Both the position numbers and the translations under genes were made by a program. Under the pieces are notes generated by a model. It saw only the letters and a program-made list of their open reading frames with translations, had not been told where the DNA came from and ran no database searches. From positions 3,410,001 through 3,474,000 of the forward strand of contig JAJTUQ010000003.1 of assembly GCA_021399445.1 (NCBI GenBank): a DNA stretch of 64,000 nt, written 5' to 3'. Source of the stretch: Xylogone sp. PMI_703. Lineage: Eukaryota; Ascomycota; Leotiomycetes. Below are positions 44,714 through 57,693 of the stretch, piece after piece (position 1 is the stretch's first letter; each line of letters begins with the position of its first letter).

Positions 44714-45469
44714 TCAACTCTGGAAGAATTTTTTCAACACTTTCTCGACCTCGTCATATTCCTCCTTCACCGTTACGAGGGTCTCCTCGATCTTCTTGAG
44801 GCACTTGGCCTCATCGGGTTCATCCTCGGTGCCCGTCTCATCCTTCTTCTGGCCGTAGTGCTGGATCTTCTCACAACTGTCCTTGACCTTGGTCAGGCCG
44901 AGGGTGGCTGATGATCCTTTCAAGAAGTGACCCAGGGAAGAGAGCTGAGAGAGGTCTTTCTCCTTACTGTTTTACGGGTGAAAAAGGGGGTCACTAGTCA
45001 GCGTGCAAGTCACTTTTCAGGGAGCAAAATCCAGGGAGGTTTTCAAGGAGCATCCTCCAACAACCCCCCGTGTTTCAACGAGGAGCAAGACAAGCGGCAA
45101 GGAGAAAAACTTACACTGCGTCGTCCATCTTCTTGAAGGTCTGCTCAGCCTGCTCGAAGAAGCCGAAGACGATAGATTTGCTGAACTCACGATCATCTTC
45201 GTCGTCGTCCATCTCCAGGATCTGCTCGAAGGTTGGGACATCGATGCTATCGCCTAAGTCTGATAGCGAAACCGAGCCTTCCTCGCTCTGTGGCGCATCG
45301 GGTCAGCGGGTGGTCATGCTCAACAATACCTGGACAGAAGGAAAGAGGGGTGAAAAGGGTGATGAGTGAGAGATGAGGCAGAGAGCAAGAAGAGGGTGAG
45401 AGGAATTTTTTTCCCTCTCAGTGGTGGGCTTGCCTTCTCTTCGGGATCACGGCGTGCATTATCAGGCAT
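44714..45469 (-). CDS. YPD1: Histidine-containing phosphotransfer protein Ypd1
   Basis: HPt intermediate that relays phosphate from hybrid histidine kinases to the Ssk1 and Skn7 response regulators in osmotic and oxidative stress signalling. Exons 45434-45469, 45115-45287 and 44714-44966 give 153 residues. The protein starts MPDNARRDPEEK, then SEEGSVSLSDLGDSIDVPTF, EQILEMDDDEDDREFSKSIV, FGFFEQAEQTFKKMDDAVKE. The active-site helix follows with the phosphoacceptor His in LGHFLKGSSATLGLTKVKDS, and the C-terminal helices end EVEKVLKKFFQS. Intron 1 (146 nt) must use a GC donor (AAG|GCAAGC) to keep the frame; intron 2 is canonical. The start is the ATG that best fits the known acidic N-terminus. 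The gene-free sequence upstream is 9.8 kb long. Confidence 0.9.
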
Positions 45470-46582
45470 GATGGACAATGCAGAGGAAAATCGGCAACGA
45501 GCTGGTGGAAGTAAGACGACTGGAGAGCTGGTTTGTCGCGGAAAGGTTGGTTGATGCTGGACGGATTTGGAGTCGGCGTTCTTAACCTTCGACGAGGGAA
45601 CACTTGGACCCGGTGGGGGAAAGAAGGGTGAGGGGTCCTTTTTGGGCGAAGGGGATGGCTGGATCGTGCGCTTTGGGAGAGCGCGTGTGGATCTTTCAGC
45701 GTGGTGGGCAAGGGGGCCTTAAGGCCGACACTGCTTGCAGGGAGCCTGGAGCCGGTTGTTGCGCACCACCGTTCAGGCTGGCCTTTCGTTTCTTCTGGGG
45801 ACTGGCGATCTGCTTTTCTGCTGCGAGACGTGAGCGAGTGAGTCTGGACAAGTGGTCAGGGCCGCTGCACGAGTTGGTTAAATGCGAGCCGCAGCGGTTC
45901 CTTTTTTAATTTGGCGTGAGGGACGGAGCAGAAGACGGAAAGGGCTGAGAGGCAAGCCCGCGAGCAAGGACGCACGAGGCTTGGGTTGCGAGTTTGCGGG
46001 TTGCGGGATGCTAACGATGGAAAAAGAGCTTCCCCCAGAGGAACGACTAGGAGGGCAGCACCGCTATGCCTCGACACAACCAGCAGCCTGGCTTTTATTT
46101 TACAGCGAGCACGGGGATTCTCGCACGTACAGCTTCTGAACTTACCAGCAACTCCAACTGGCAGTAGACACCGGGTCGGGATACCCCAAAGTGCTTGGTG
46201 TTTGGTGATAACGCAGCAGCCGTGCAATGTGATGGGGCTCTGGGTTGAGAGCGGGGCGGCGGTAGTGAGCTAGGGCACACGAAGGGTTGGCAGGCGGAGG
46301 GTACTGAGCAGTGAGAACAGGGAAACTCGAGGCCGTGGAGAGCGCGCGTGTAAGAGCTACCAGCAGCAGGACTCGATCGAGAGAGGTTATTGAGGGAGTA
46401 AGGTACAAATTGCAGCAACGAAAGGGTAGAGCGGCGAGATGAGAGGATCGGGTTTGGCCCCAAGGGAAATTTTTCGTTGCCGGGAAAAGATGGATATCCG
46501 GGATTGGCAGGTTCTAAAACGCGTTGCCGCCCACGGAAGAGAGAAGAGCCAGAGCCAGCGCGGAAGCGGGCTCTTGGAGCAA

Positions 46583-46641
46583 ACTGGAGCAGCTAAAGAG
46601 GCACTGGAGGAAGCACTGGAGACCACTGGAGGCAACTGGAG
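46583..46641 (+). repeat. Short interrupted repeat, five ACTGGAG units
   Basis: ACTGGAG begins at 46583, 46603, 46615, 46625 and 46635, with irregular spacers of 3 to 13 nt. It lies in the purine-rich part of the gene-free region. Confidence 0.8.
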
Positions 46642-49600
46642 CAAGTGGAAAGGAAGGCACGAAGGGGTCAAGGGCAGAGGGGCAGAGAGCGTCTGTGGTC
46701 ATGGTTTAGGTCATTCTTATTAAGAAATGCTGGGGTGCTGGGTGCCGCCCAGCACCTGTCGGAGGCGCAACTGCGCTAAGGCAAGCGGGCGGGCCCTGGC
46801 TCGTCACGGAGGGTCGCAGCAAGCATCCAGGCGTGCTGGGGGGTGGCGGCGATGTGCTGCCAGGAGAGGCACGACAGCAACAAACGAAAAAAAAATATTA
46901 AGTACAGTGTACAGCCGTACAGCACAAGGTTGATGGCGAGGATGGCGAGGGATAGCCAGCAACGAGCAGCGCATCGAGACCTGCAGATCCTGCGATCACT
47001 CGGTACCGAATGCTGTAACCATCCAGTTTAGAATCATCATCTTCATCATCTTCATCATCACCAGCGTCATCGTCTCCGCGCTGGTCTCCATCTTCTCTCT
47101 TCATCTCGATCATAGGCACCAATCTTCATCAGCACTACGATCTCATCGCTGTCACGGTAGTGTGCTTCGGTCGCTGGGCGGTATCCTAATGGTGGTCCGT
47201 CTTCCATCACCAGCCCAGCAGGTGGAGTGCTAGTTCTCTCCCCCAACCGCGAGCACCTGCAGAGCCTGCCTGGAGGATGGGGGTGTCCCAGATACAAGTA
47301 ACGTCGGGCTGTCTCGCTCCAGTACTACGAGGTACTGTGGGAGTACCGTACTCGATGGTATCTATTCCAGGGACCACGTCGCTCGGACGGAGTAGTTCAT
47401 GCATGGTTACATCTCAGCATTTTCTGGTATATCAGATTTGGAGATCGAGATACGGTGGAGAGCGTGGAGGGAGTTGCGGGAAGGACTGCAAAGGGATCGA
47501 AAAAGCGCGACGATACTGTGCGAGAAGAAGCAAAAGGGAAACGAGAGAGGGGAGGGGTGTCGACCGGACGTTTCTCCGAGCTTCGATTCCCAGCCATCCA
47601 GCTACCCAGAGCAAATTGGCGGGCTGCAGATTCCCAGCACAGAGGTGCAACAAGTCTTAACGACCGCCTTGGCCCTGATCGATCGGCGGCGGCTCACTAC
47701 TGCGGCGCTGACACTCTTCAATCCTGTCGGCTCAGCACCGATAAAGGGGACCACAACGCTACCAGCGCATGGAGTAGTCGTGGAGGCGCTGCATGCACTC
47801 CCGAGTCCGGGGAGCTAGCAGAGTTGGGTAGAATGATCCCGGTACGAGTGAGGATATGATCTGCTATGGAACATAAGACACTACTGGGTTCACATCACAA
47901 CAACTGATTACTTTTGTAGCTAATTAGTGCCGGTGTGGTTGGAGATGCTATGAGGGGAATATTCCTTGCGGCGGTAGTACGACGAGAATACCGGGAACGG
48001 AGAGCAACCACCAGCGTCTGCGGGACCTTGCGTGGTTCAATGAAGGCTATTATCCAGCCCGAGAGAGGTCCAGCATAACTCAAAGAAAAGAACGATAAAA
48101 AATGCAAGAACGCAGCTTGGCAGGAAGAACCTGGAGTGGCTGGCTTGAGGCTGTCCCAAAGGATGGGGACCGGATGTGCTGTTCGCCGCATAGAGTGATA
48201 TGGTGCTGGACAGAGAGAGCCTGGAGCGGGGGAGAGGGAAATGGGAAGCGAATGAGGGTTGAGAGTGAGTGAGCTGGATGGATTGCAACGGTGCAGGCAG
48301 AAGAGGTAGCAAGGACACAAACACGGAAAAGATCAAATCCGCGGCGCAGAGGGGGAGGGTGGAAGCAACCATCCAGGACAGTACTGTTGGTACAGCAACT
48401 TGTAAAGCAGTACGATGCAGAGACAGGTGTCTTGCTCGTTCGGAAGGGCTGAGGGAGAGGAGGTGAGAGAAGGTACCGAGAGATACATCGCGGTACAGGA
48501 GTACATCCGTACCGAAGTACAACGAGAAGGAGGAGGGTTGGGCTGATGACACAATTGGGTCAGGGCCCGCTTGCTCTGCCTGAACGCGCGAGGACCCACC
48601 TGCCATGACGCAGCGCCACGACGTCATTGCGCAGCTGGACCCTGGGAACGCTAAGCGTCGAGCGAGTTTCTCGCTAGGCTCAGCCATGTCAGGCATCCAC
48701 ACTGGCACCGTCAGGCAGGAAAAACCCTGCATTTTCGAAGCCTTCCAGCCACTGGTAGCGAACCACCGGCCGCAACTCTCAGTCGCATGCCCTGGAACCA
48801 TAATGGGGAAGCGACGACTATTCTTCTTATGATCCTTTCCTATTCATTAAGCATGAGGGGAAGGAAAGGCATCTCTCCAGGCTACGACGAGGAACCCAAC
48901 GCTGGGCAGGGCTGTGACAAAAGCTCAAACCAAAAGAATGGACCCCTTCTTTTCTGAACCCGCGGACAACAAGGCAGAGCTCACACTTGCCGTCCACTCC
49001 AGTATCGCGAGAATAGATGGAAGGTCCCAAAAGGACCCAGCAGCACCCCACAACACCACAGGCATAACCAGAAGCATACACCACCTGCGTCCAATCAACG
49101 GCTCCTGCCCAGACCTCTGGCGCTGGGGGGGGTTTTGGAGAGACGGGCCACTGCGGGTATGTTATGGACTCGGGACACTTTTTGGCTGGACGTGGGCTAT
49201 GGTACGACGACAGACAATAATACAATAAAATTCTGTGCCCTACTGCTGGATCTCTGGCGCCCACACACACATTCTTTGTTCAACCGCACACCATGGCCCA
49301 AAGCCCGTCCCGATTGGGGCCCGCAGAACATCCACAGCATGACAAGTCCCTACATCCATCCTACATACTTGGTACACATGCTGCACACGGCAGGAGAGTG
49401 GTTCGCGGTATTTACGGAGGACCAGAGGAGAGGGCTCCAGAAAACGGCTTCGGCAACCGAGAAATACGAAGCAGGCCCTAAGGACGGGTGCGGTGCTGTT
49501 GCATTTGTCGCCTATCACCCTGTCCTTCAAAAGACCCCCAACCCTTCGTCACGGCACATGCGGCGTGTCAACTCTCTTTTTCCACGGGTGCGATATTACT

Positions 49601-52600
49601 ACTGTACTTGTACAAGCACTTAGCAACTTGTGGGGTAGCTCAGGTGGCTATTAACTGGTGCTAATGTTGCTGCTAATGTGGCCGCCAACGCTACCTTTTT
49701 GCTAGGTGATAATAGCTACAGAATCGTGCACCAGAGACAGCACGAGGTAGACAGTTCAACCTGACAGCACGGAACAGAAGAGCTGCAGTCAGTTTTGTCT
49801 GGAGAGCCATCCATTACGTCGTAGCCGCGCAGTGCCGTATCGGGCTGCGGGCCACAGATGCTCTGGACGGGCCGCCTAGTGATCCCGGCGCTCATCGCTC
49901 AGCGCTCTAACTTTCCACCACCAAGTAACGTGCTGCGCTGTACTTTGAACCGCGTCTACCAGTGGCAACCGTTGATCCTCCTCTAACATGTACGAAGTAC
50001 TGTAATACTGCAACGGGTTTACGGAAAGCACAGCTCTGTTTGCTATAGTCCAGCGCTGCAGCCGTCCCTGCCTCGGCTTTTCTCCGCTGAATTACAGCAT
50101 AAAACGGCATCCATATTGCCGGATCGACGCTCCAATTAATCCTTCAGAGACAATCCAGACGACAAGATACCTTCTCCAGCACACAACTTCTCTTCCGTAA
50201 TGCTACAGTTACAGCACTTCATGCAGCTCCGTGCAATAGGTTCTCGGGCTATGGACAACCTAACCCAAGCCCAGTCTAGTCAGACTCGTCAGAACTCTCA
50301 GAGCCGCCGTCGCGCAATTGCAGGCCGTCGGCCACTCCATATCCCGTGACATCGCGAGTTGGAAGCAAACGCACCTCTCACCTCAATCAAACAATGGAGT
50401 AGTGAGGATATTGAAGAAGCTGGAACTTCCAAACGGGATGGCACACAGGTTACCACGATGCAGCATGCGAACGATTGCATTCAGCCAGGATCAAGCAATC
50501 CGTGCCGGGACCCTAGCGTGATCCTCCTCCTACAGGTATACCGTACGGGCACTCACACCCTCAATTTCTACCTTGGAATCTACAATCTATTTTGAGAGTA
50601 AAGCGCAACCCATTTCATCCTGCAAGCAGGTATACGTATTTGTAATCGATAGCCACCAAGTCTTGTCCGGATTCTTGGGATCTGTCCTAGAGCTCAAATG
50701 CAGAGATCCCGAGCTCGAACTACTGTATGCTACAGTCGCCATGGACCCGGATGCAAATCCCAAACCAATTGAGAAGCTGTTACTTCTCAAAGGGGGACCA
50801 CTACCAATACCACCAAAACAAGGGCAGAGAGAGATATTGCTCCTCTTTGGTCCTTCTGTTGCGCGGTGCCGTGCGGATATCCGCCCAGATGTGGAGTGCC
50901 TCATTCCTCTAAGTACGCCATGGGCTGGTCGCATCGCACCGGCGCATCAGCAGAGAGCTTCTAGACTCGGCTCCAGCTCCTTGAGATGCATGTCGCAAAA
51001 CGTCACTGCTTGCTTTCCCCTTCCTGCACAACCCCTCCGCCGGATCCAGCCAGGGTCTGCAAGCACTGTGACTGGTCGGGGAGATGCTTTCGGCCGCAGC
51101 GCGACGCCTCTTGGTTAGCACAAAAACCTGATATCAGCAACTTTCTTGATCCAAACACCACGACTTTCTACATCTCCGCGTGTCGAGACTCAGTTCTGTG
51201 CATCACTAGAGTCAATTGCATCGCCACTGCCGGACTACTCCTCGTATCACTTATCATACGCGTATCATCCGATCTCTCGGGGAATGAATCCCTCTGCCGC
51301 TTGGCTGATTAGAGTATTTCAGACCCCTAACTCTCAATCGACAAGCTTAGAGAACTTTCACTGACTCTGGGTCGTCAAGAGAGCTCTAGCCTAGATTTAC
51401 GCACAAAAGAAATGCAGGGGAGCATAATGGATAGGGTAGCGTGGGTAAGCTCCAGCATGTGCAGCGCTGATCCCTTTAAGGACTTTAGCTCCCTTCGAGG
51501 ATCGACCAGCCTTTTTTGTTCCAGGCCCACGCCAGAAGTCAAACCGGCCCGTGTTGGAACGGATCTCTTAGCCGTCCTGGATAATACGTGTCTGTCAGCT
51601 TGGCGTCTCTTGCAGCGGATTGAGGGAGAGAGAGTAGGGGGAGGCAGGAAGACCGAACGATCATTGCCTCATCTGCTCAAGCCCCATATTGATGCTAATG
51701 AGCTCTTGAGCTCCTTCCTACCATCTTCACGCTCACTTTCTGCCTCTCTACCCCATTCACCCTTGAGCTGGATTACACCGCCTGGACTCGGCGCTCCCGA
51801 CACGGAATTGGCATCTTTGAGAGACTCCAGAGTGCCAAAGGTGCTTGAGGGGACGTTTGGTCCTAGTACTGCGCTGATGCAGCGTACCGTAATCAATATG
51901 CTCCAATAGTGACATAAGGAACCGAGAAACGTCGTTTACAAGTCACGTTGCCGCTCGTATTCTTTGCAGTACTCTAGATCGTAGCAGCAAACACTTAGAT
52001 CCATTACCTCCCCTTCGCTTGAAGCCTCCATCGTTGGGCGGAAGAGACAGGTGTCAACACTCAACAGCAAAGCCAATATTGCTCTATCGCCGAGGAACAA
52101 ACAGACAGTTCCATTCGGTATATACCACAAATTAGCTGCTTCCGGAATTTGGGAACCTTGGCGGGAGCTTATTTGCGCATGTATGAGAGGTCAGAGAAAA
52201 AGAAAAGACGACGGAGAAAGTTCCGGTTCAGGAGTGGGCCAGTACCGCACCTTCTACTATAACCACCAAGCACTAAGACAGGTAGGCAAGAGAATAGAGG
52301 GGCCTTGACTTTTGAGGCAGGTGCTCATTTAACAGTTCTGAGCTATCATCCACTACTTATGCAGGGAATTAAGTGAAATAAATTGGAAGGGGACTTCTTG
52401 CTCAAAATTGTTAAGTGCAGCTTTCCTTTGCGGGGTCCTCGCTCAAATAATTCTTCAATACGACTATGGGTGTGACCACACGAGGTGAGTGACTGACTGA
52501 ACTACTAATCGATTACGCACATATTGAACAGGTTGGTTAGCTATCAAACTTCGAGGATGGTAGGTTATACCAATTATCATTTTCAGCCATGGTGGCAGTC

Positions 52601-53166
52601 TCAGTCAGCTTATTATCGCGGAATATTCTCCTTGAATATTCTTGTTTTCTCCGTTCCTTTTGGCTCGAATGGCACTTATTCCAGGCATGTGATTGTATCC
52701 AGTCAAGCAATAGGAAAGAGCATAAGGCCCTACGCCGAAAAATCCGGTAATGTAAAAAGCAAAATAATCAATCAGGTCAACGGGCAATCCAGGCAGCTAC
52801 GTTTTCGACTCTCTAGCGAAAGATATCAATGAATATCATCCACCCTCTTAAACCTGGATGAGAGTGATAATACCGCTGCCGTTATTGAAAGATGCCAGGG
52901 AAAGGTTCCAGAGATTGAACCTGTCACTTGATTCATCTATATTATGGTGAGATATGAAATCACGTGTTAGCTGTCATCCTTTTCACCTATTGTCTCCATT
53001 ACGGGCATTTTATCCTATGCTTTCTTGTTGAATTGCAACTATTGATCGTGTCATCTCATATTTATGCATTGTGCAGCATTGAACATAATGAGATAAAAAG
53101 TGATGTGTGTGGTAGAATCGGTGGCTTCTTTACCACAATCTCTCATACACAGATGAAGTGGTGCTT

Positions 53167-53189
53167 CTTATACTTATACTTATACTTAT
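53167..53189 (+). repeat. CTTATA tandem repeat
   Basis: Nearly four tandem copies of a six-base unit in AT-rich intergenic DNA. Confidence 0.85.
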
Positions 53190-55247
53190 CGTCATCAGTT
53201 TTATTCCGCCGTTGGATTTTCAGATGAATTACCTCTCCAATGGATAGGTGACGGGTATCAAACAGTGGCATTCTATTCTCTCATGCCTCTTTTCCGACAA
53301 TACGCTGCAAAGATACAGAAGTGTCTCAGATGAAAAAATACTTGCCTAGTTGGTATTACCATTTAGAACCTGAGAAAACTGTGTAGCATAGTTCATGATT
53401 CTTTTCACGGCAATGGTGTCGATGGGCTACTGTTACACATGGTCATTCCTACATTCTCCTATCAAAACGTTCGATGCATAGTCGAGCTATGTGAGTTATG
53501 ACTTACTATATCCTATCAACCAAGTGGCGCAAATGATCTTTGTATACACTCTGATAGCCGCTATTGGTACAGTACAACCCAGCGAGTTATACCACAAGTC
53601 TCATATTCCTATCTCGAAAGCTAAATAGATATGCTAGTTCGCCTTTCGAAGAATCCTATCTCTCCATTGAATCAATACGGGAACATCTAAGGCTTATCCA
53701 AACCCATAATAACGGCATTGCCTACATGCTCTGACCTTCTTTCACTCGGTGTATAGCAAAGACAGGAAAGTAGATTAATCATAACTACAATGGCGGAGTA
53801 TCAGATGATATTTTTTGGGCCATATCCATAGCAATCAATCTCGTTTCATATACGACTTGCTGCTTCATGCTCCGAGTTACCAATTGCATGTGTGCAGGCT
53901 CAAGCCTGATTTAAACGACCGTGACACCTATAGAAGAGATATACAACTGACAATGCCAAATCCACTTAAGGATCACCCACCACTTTAAGTGGTAAGTCAT
54001 TATTAGATCATAGCATGCGGAAGTCATAGGGACCCCCTAAAGCTTGGAACGACTGACAAATAGAGAATCATGCAGGTGGAGAGGAAAGACAGACGTCTCT
54101 GCTAGTTACTACTAGATCTGACCAGCTTACCTGCCTGCCCCTCCTTTCTCCCATTAAGAGAAATTAATTAATGCCGACCTATACGCATATGAGAAAGTAG
54201 TACAAGCATACCGCAGCTACTGTACGGAGTAGCCGAGTCACGTATCACCAACGTTACAGAAAAAGAGAAGATCCAAGGGCCTAGGAAAGGTTAGACATTA
54301 CAATATAATTATTTTTATTTTATTAGAGGATGCAGGCAGCCTTAGCTTATAGCCATGTCTCGAATTTGGGGTTCTCTATTCCGGAAATTTCTCACACATC
54401 TATATACAAAAGTTTCCAGCGCACTTCCCGTAGAGAGATAGAAAGCATCTCATACCGCGCCAAATTTGTTTAGGCGATCAATAACCACATGGCCCCTGAA
54501 GTACCATAAAATTTAACAAAGGAAAGTGAGTGGAAAAGGAAAAAGCAAAACACGGAGGAAAAGGGATGCAGGGGGGAACGCTGATTGGGGAATAATAAGT
54601 TGAAATCCAGCCCAAGTCTCAGGGGCAAACCGGCCGCTCCCTTTAAACTTTGATGCAAACACATATATCCCAGAACGACTCGAAATGGCAGACAGATAGA
54701 GATAAGGAAAATGAGATGTTGCTAGGTTTTTTGTTTGTCCAGTATCCATATTTTTCTGCACCGGAGTTTATATCGTGTACCTCCCCAGTTGGACCAACTC
54801 TGTTTGTGGTCAACGGGGGAGGAAGAGAGGGGAGGAGATGACGTAGGAAATGTTTTGTTTTCGCTGTGAAGCTGGGATATTTGCGATTGCGCGCGACAGT
54901 AAATCAGGTCTATAATGGGGGTATAGAATGATAAAACAAAAAAGGGAAAAGGGAGCCGCCTCTAGCCGTTGTGGCTGTTTTCTCTTGATTAGTAGATATA
55001 TATAGTATATCAGTTGATACAAAAGCCAAAACAATGACAAGATGACGCCAAAGTATACACGCTGACCCAAGATGATAATTATGGATGAGAGATGCTGACG
55101 TCAATGAAATGAGTGTTGCGAAAAAAAAAAACAATCCCGGTTCCCCTTGATCCGGACACCATAACACCATGCAATGTAGATGCTCTAAAACTTTTCCTCC
55201 GTAAAAAAAAGAATATACAAGTAAGATGAGAGTCTTTAAATGCCCGT

Positions 55248-57693
55248 CTAAAACTGATTTTGTGTTGCAAATATGCTCGCTGCCACAGATGCGGCCCATT
55301 CCTCGTTTTCGTGCTCATAAGGCGGCGTTGATGACTGTTTGACGTGTCCAGAACCCTTCTGGATAGAGTGCGTAGGATGGCTGAAAAGAGCTACATTGCC
55401 GCTTGCAGATGGAGATGGAGTTGGATATGGGTTGGAAAGGGCTAGATTGCTCGTTGATTGTCGAAGAGGCGTGTGAGTCTCGCTCTGCATCGAGTTTCTA
55501 TCCATCCGTCTCATGGCTTTGCTTGTGCTTGTCAGCACTTCATCAAGTAATTCATCCTCCTCATCCGGGGTATCATAATGGTGTACACCATGTTGGGCTC
55601 TTCGAGGGCGGCCAGAGACTGTTCCTCCATTTCGTAAGTCACCGACTGATCGAGTTTGCTGTTGAGGGAGAGAGTGGTGACGCTTTAGAACGCCATTCGG
55701 ATTCACCACATGACTAGGTGGTATTGGTGCATTTTGCGGGATGTCAAGATTTTGCTGGACGTTTCGAAGCGCCTTATCCAGAGCCTCATACGACTCCACC
55801 CTTGGGACAGCAATAGGAGGCAGTGGAGAATCGCTGATGATGGAGGATCGATTACTGGCCCACGGTCCGCACCCTGCCTGTGCTTCAATATCCATCGATT
55901 TGGGCGACATTGGGGTATGCGATTGGCGTCCTGAGAACCTGCGGGCTCGCTTTCGCAAGTGAGAGAAGAAGCTTTCCTTTTGGGTGCCGGAAGGTGAAAC
56001 GACGGCTGTGTTTCCATTAAGAGCCATCTCTGCTTGGTGTCTATGTATCTCAGTGTAGTGGTTGTTATTTGAAGCTACCGATAGCTGTCGCCCAATTTTC
56101 TTAGCCATCTTCTCATCCAGAGCAGTTGACCGCTGGCTACTAATATGCGCGTCATTGTATGACGGTGCCCGGCTGTTTGCCTGTGCTGTGACAGTATCCG
56201 ATAATGGAGAGATCGGTTTTATAGTTGGTAAAATAGGCATTGGCGCAACGTTGGAAGGCCCATTTGTCCAAGTAGTTCGCTTATTTGCAGGTGGCCTAGC
56301 TTTAGCGACTGGAATGTCATTCATGGTTGCGGAGTGTATTGGTTCTGGTCTAGGGGCAAGACTCTCTTTTCCGCTGGTATTTGCTGGTGTTGGGTTCACA
56401 GGTTCGGACCGGCCGATGAGAGACTTCCGGAACCAAGATGGCTTGGTAGCAGATGACTGAGTAGCTTCAATAGTAGCTTTAGGGTCTTTGTAAGTAAGAT
56501 CCGACTGCTTTCGGCCTAAGATCTTGGAGGCCGAGGACTTTGGTCTCAGCGGATCTGCAGCATCTTGGAAAAACTCATGTGCCAACGCCTGCGTGGAAGT
56601 AGGACGTGCCTTTGGATCCCACATAAGACACCACGTGACGAAATTGCTAAGTGATGCAGGCCACTGCGGCGCTTGGAGGATAGTATCCATGGCGTGAGGA
56701 GCCATCTTGGGGAATGAGAATCCAAGTTTGCCAGCAAGGCGAGTTCCTTCTCTCCACTCACCACCACCGACTCGGTTACCAGCTTTGTTGTACCAGTTAC
56801 CCGGGCTCCCCATAATCTCACACACTCTCCAGACCTGGTCAACCTCGTTTCCACCGGGGAATAGGGGTTTTAAGGTAGCAACTTCGACAGCCATAGCACC
56901 AATAGCCCAGATATCTACTGGGGCGGAATATTCACCAGCCCGCAATAGCACTTCGGGCGCACGATACCATCTCGTTGATACATATGTGGTGTAGGGAAGT
57001 TTCGAATGAGTTTCTCTGGCCAATCCGAAGTCGGCAATTTTAACAGTGTAAGCAGGCGGAGTAGAGGGAGGGGTGACAAGCGCTGAATATCGTCGGAAGG
57101 CATTGTTTGAATCTTGTTGAGAGGATGTTGATACCAAAATGTTCTCTGGTTTGATGTCACGGTGGAAGAAGGAATGTGCGTGAATGTGCTCCAAGCCTTG
57201 CATGATCTGGAAGAGGATGCTCTTTACACTCGCGACATCTAGGCACTTGTGGTCTCGAGCTTTCATTAGTTGATAGAGGTTACCATCCATATATTCCATA
57301 CAGATATGAAGCTTCTTGGTGAATGGGTCGAGGAAAATGTCCAAGGCTGGGACGAGATGTTGATGAGGTGGGAGGGTACGGAGGAAGACGACTTCGCGGA
57401 GCTCGAGACATGGTTGAAACGACTCGAAGCTCTTCTTCATGGTCTTGATAGCAACCTACATAACTTGGTTAACGAAAGCCGTATGATATACACCGCGGGT
57501 GACAGGAGCATCCACTTACGACGGTGCCTCGTCGTGCAATATTTGATCCCGCACTTCTTACACGTGCCAGAACGACACTTCCAAAGCTTCCATCCCCAAT
57601 ATCCTTTAACACTTCGAATCGGTCTTCCAAAGCCATCCCGCTCATACTCTGGGAGGATATCCCCCGATGAGCGGTATCATATGCGACCGTCAT
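55248..57693 (-). CDS. ime2: Ime2/MAK-type serine/threonine protein kinase
   Basis: RCK/MAK-family kinase, the fungal Ime2 group that controls entry into meiosis in yeast and sexual development in filamentous fungi (imeB, Crk1). Exons 57520-57693 and 55248-57455 are joined at phase 0 (64-nt intron), giving 793 residues. Kinase motifs in order: glycine loop LKDIGDGSFGSVVLARV, the VAIK lysine just after the junction, HRDIKPENIL, IADFGLARE, an activation loop with TTY in KLPYTTYVSTRWYRAPEVLL, and DIWAIGAMAVEVATLKPLFP. The remaining roughly 450 residues are disordered and Ser/Pro-rich, with several SP/TP sites and a basic patch (HLRKRARRFSGRQ). It ends ASVAASIFATQNQF. Length and tail are typical of ascomycete Ime2 homologues. 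More than 6.3 kb upstream is gene-free. Confidence 0.92.

Larger units (their letters stand above)
45470..55247. other. 9.8-kb gene-free region upstream of YPD1
   Basis: No recognisable protein-coding gene, RNA gene or transposon on either strand. The many short to medium frames (longest 254 aa at 48037-48801, minus) are compositionally odd and without domains. From about 45.5 to 48.6 kb the plus strand is purine-rich, so the YPD1 sense strand is CT-rich. From about 52.4 to 54.5 kb it is AT-rich. Contents include a repeated ACTGGAG stretch (46583-46641), an ATC-triplet run (about 47033-47080), a CTTATA tandem (53167-53189) and many short TAC/GTA palindromes. It may hold regulatory DNA, long leaders or unannotated noncoding transcripts. 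Confidence 0.5.

Noticed and set aside
48037..48801. 254-aa open frame on the minus strand
   Set aside because: Its composition (Ser/Leu/Pro/Cys-rich) is what a CT-rich strand gives by chance; no domain and overlapping frames on the other strand are equally open.
50573..51118. 181-aa open frame on the plus strand
   Set aside because: The frame opens at a TTG, not an ATG, and has no recognisable domain.
51412..51909. 165-aa ATG-started frame on the plus strand
   Set aside because: No domain or neighbouring gene context; could be an orphan gene, but nothing in the sequence supports it over chance.
52400..54500. AT-rich block as a decayed transposon
   Set aside because: No terminal repeats, no transposase or reverse-transcriptase traces and no internal repetition beyond a short CTTATA run.
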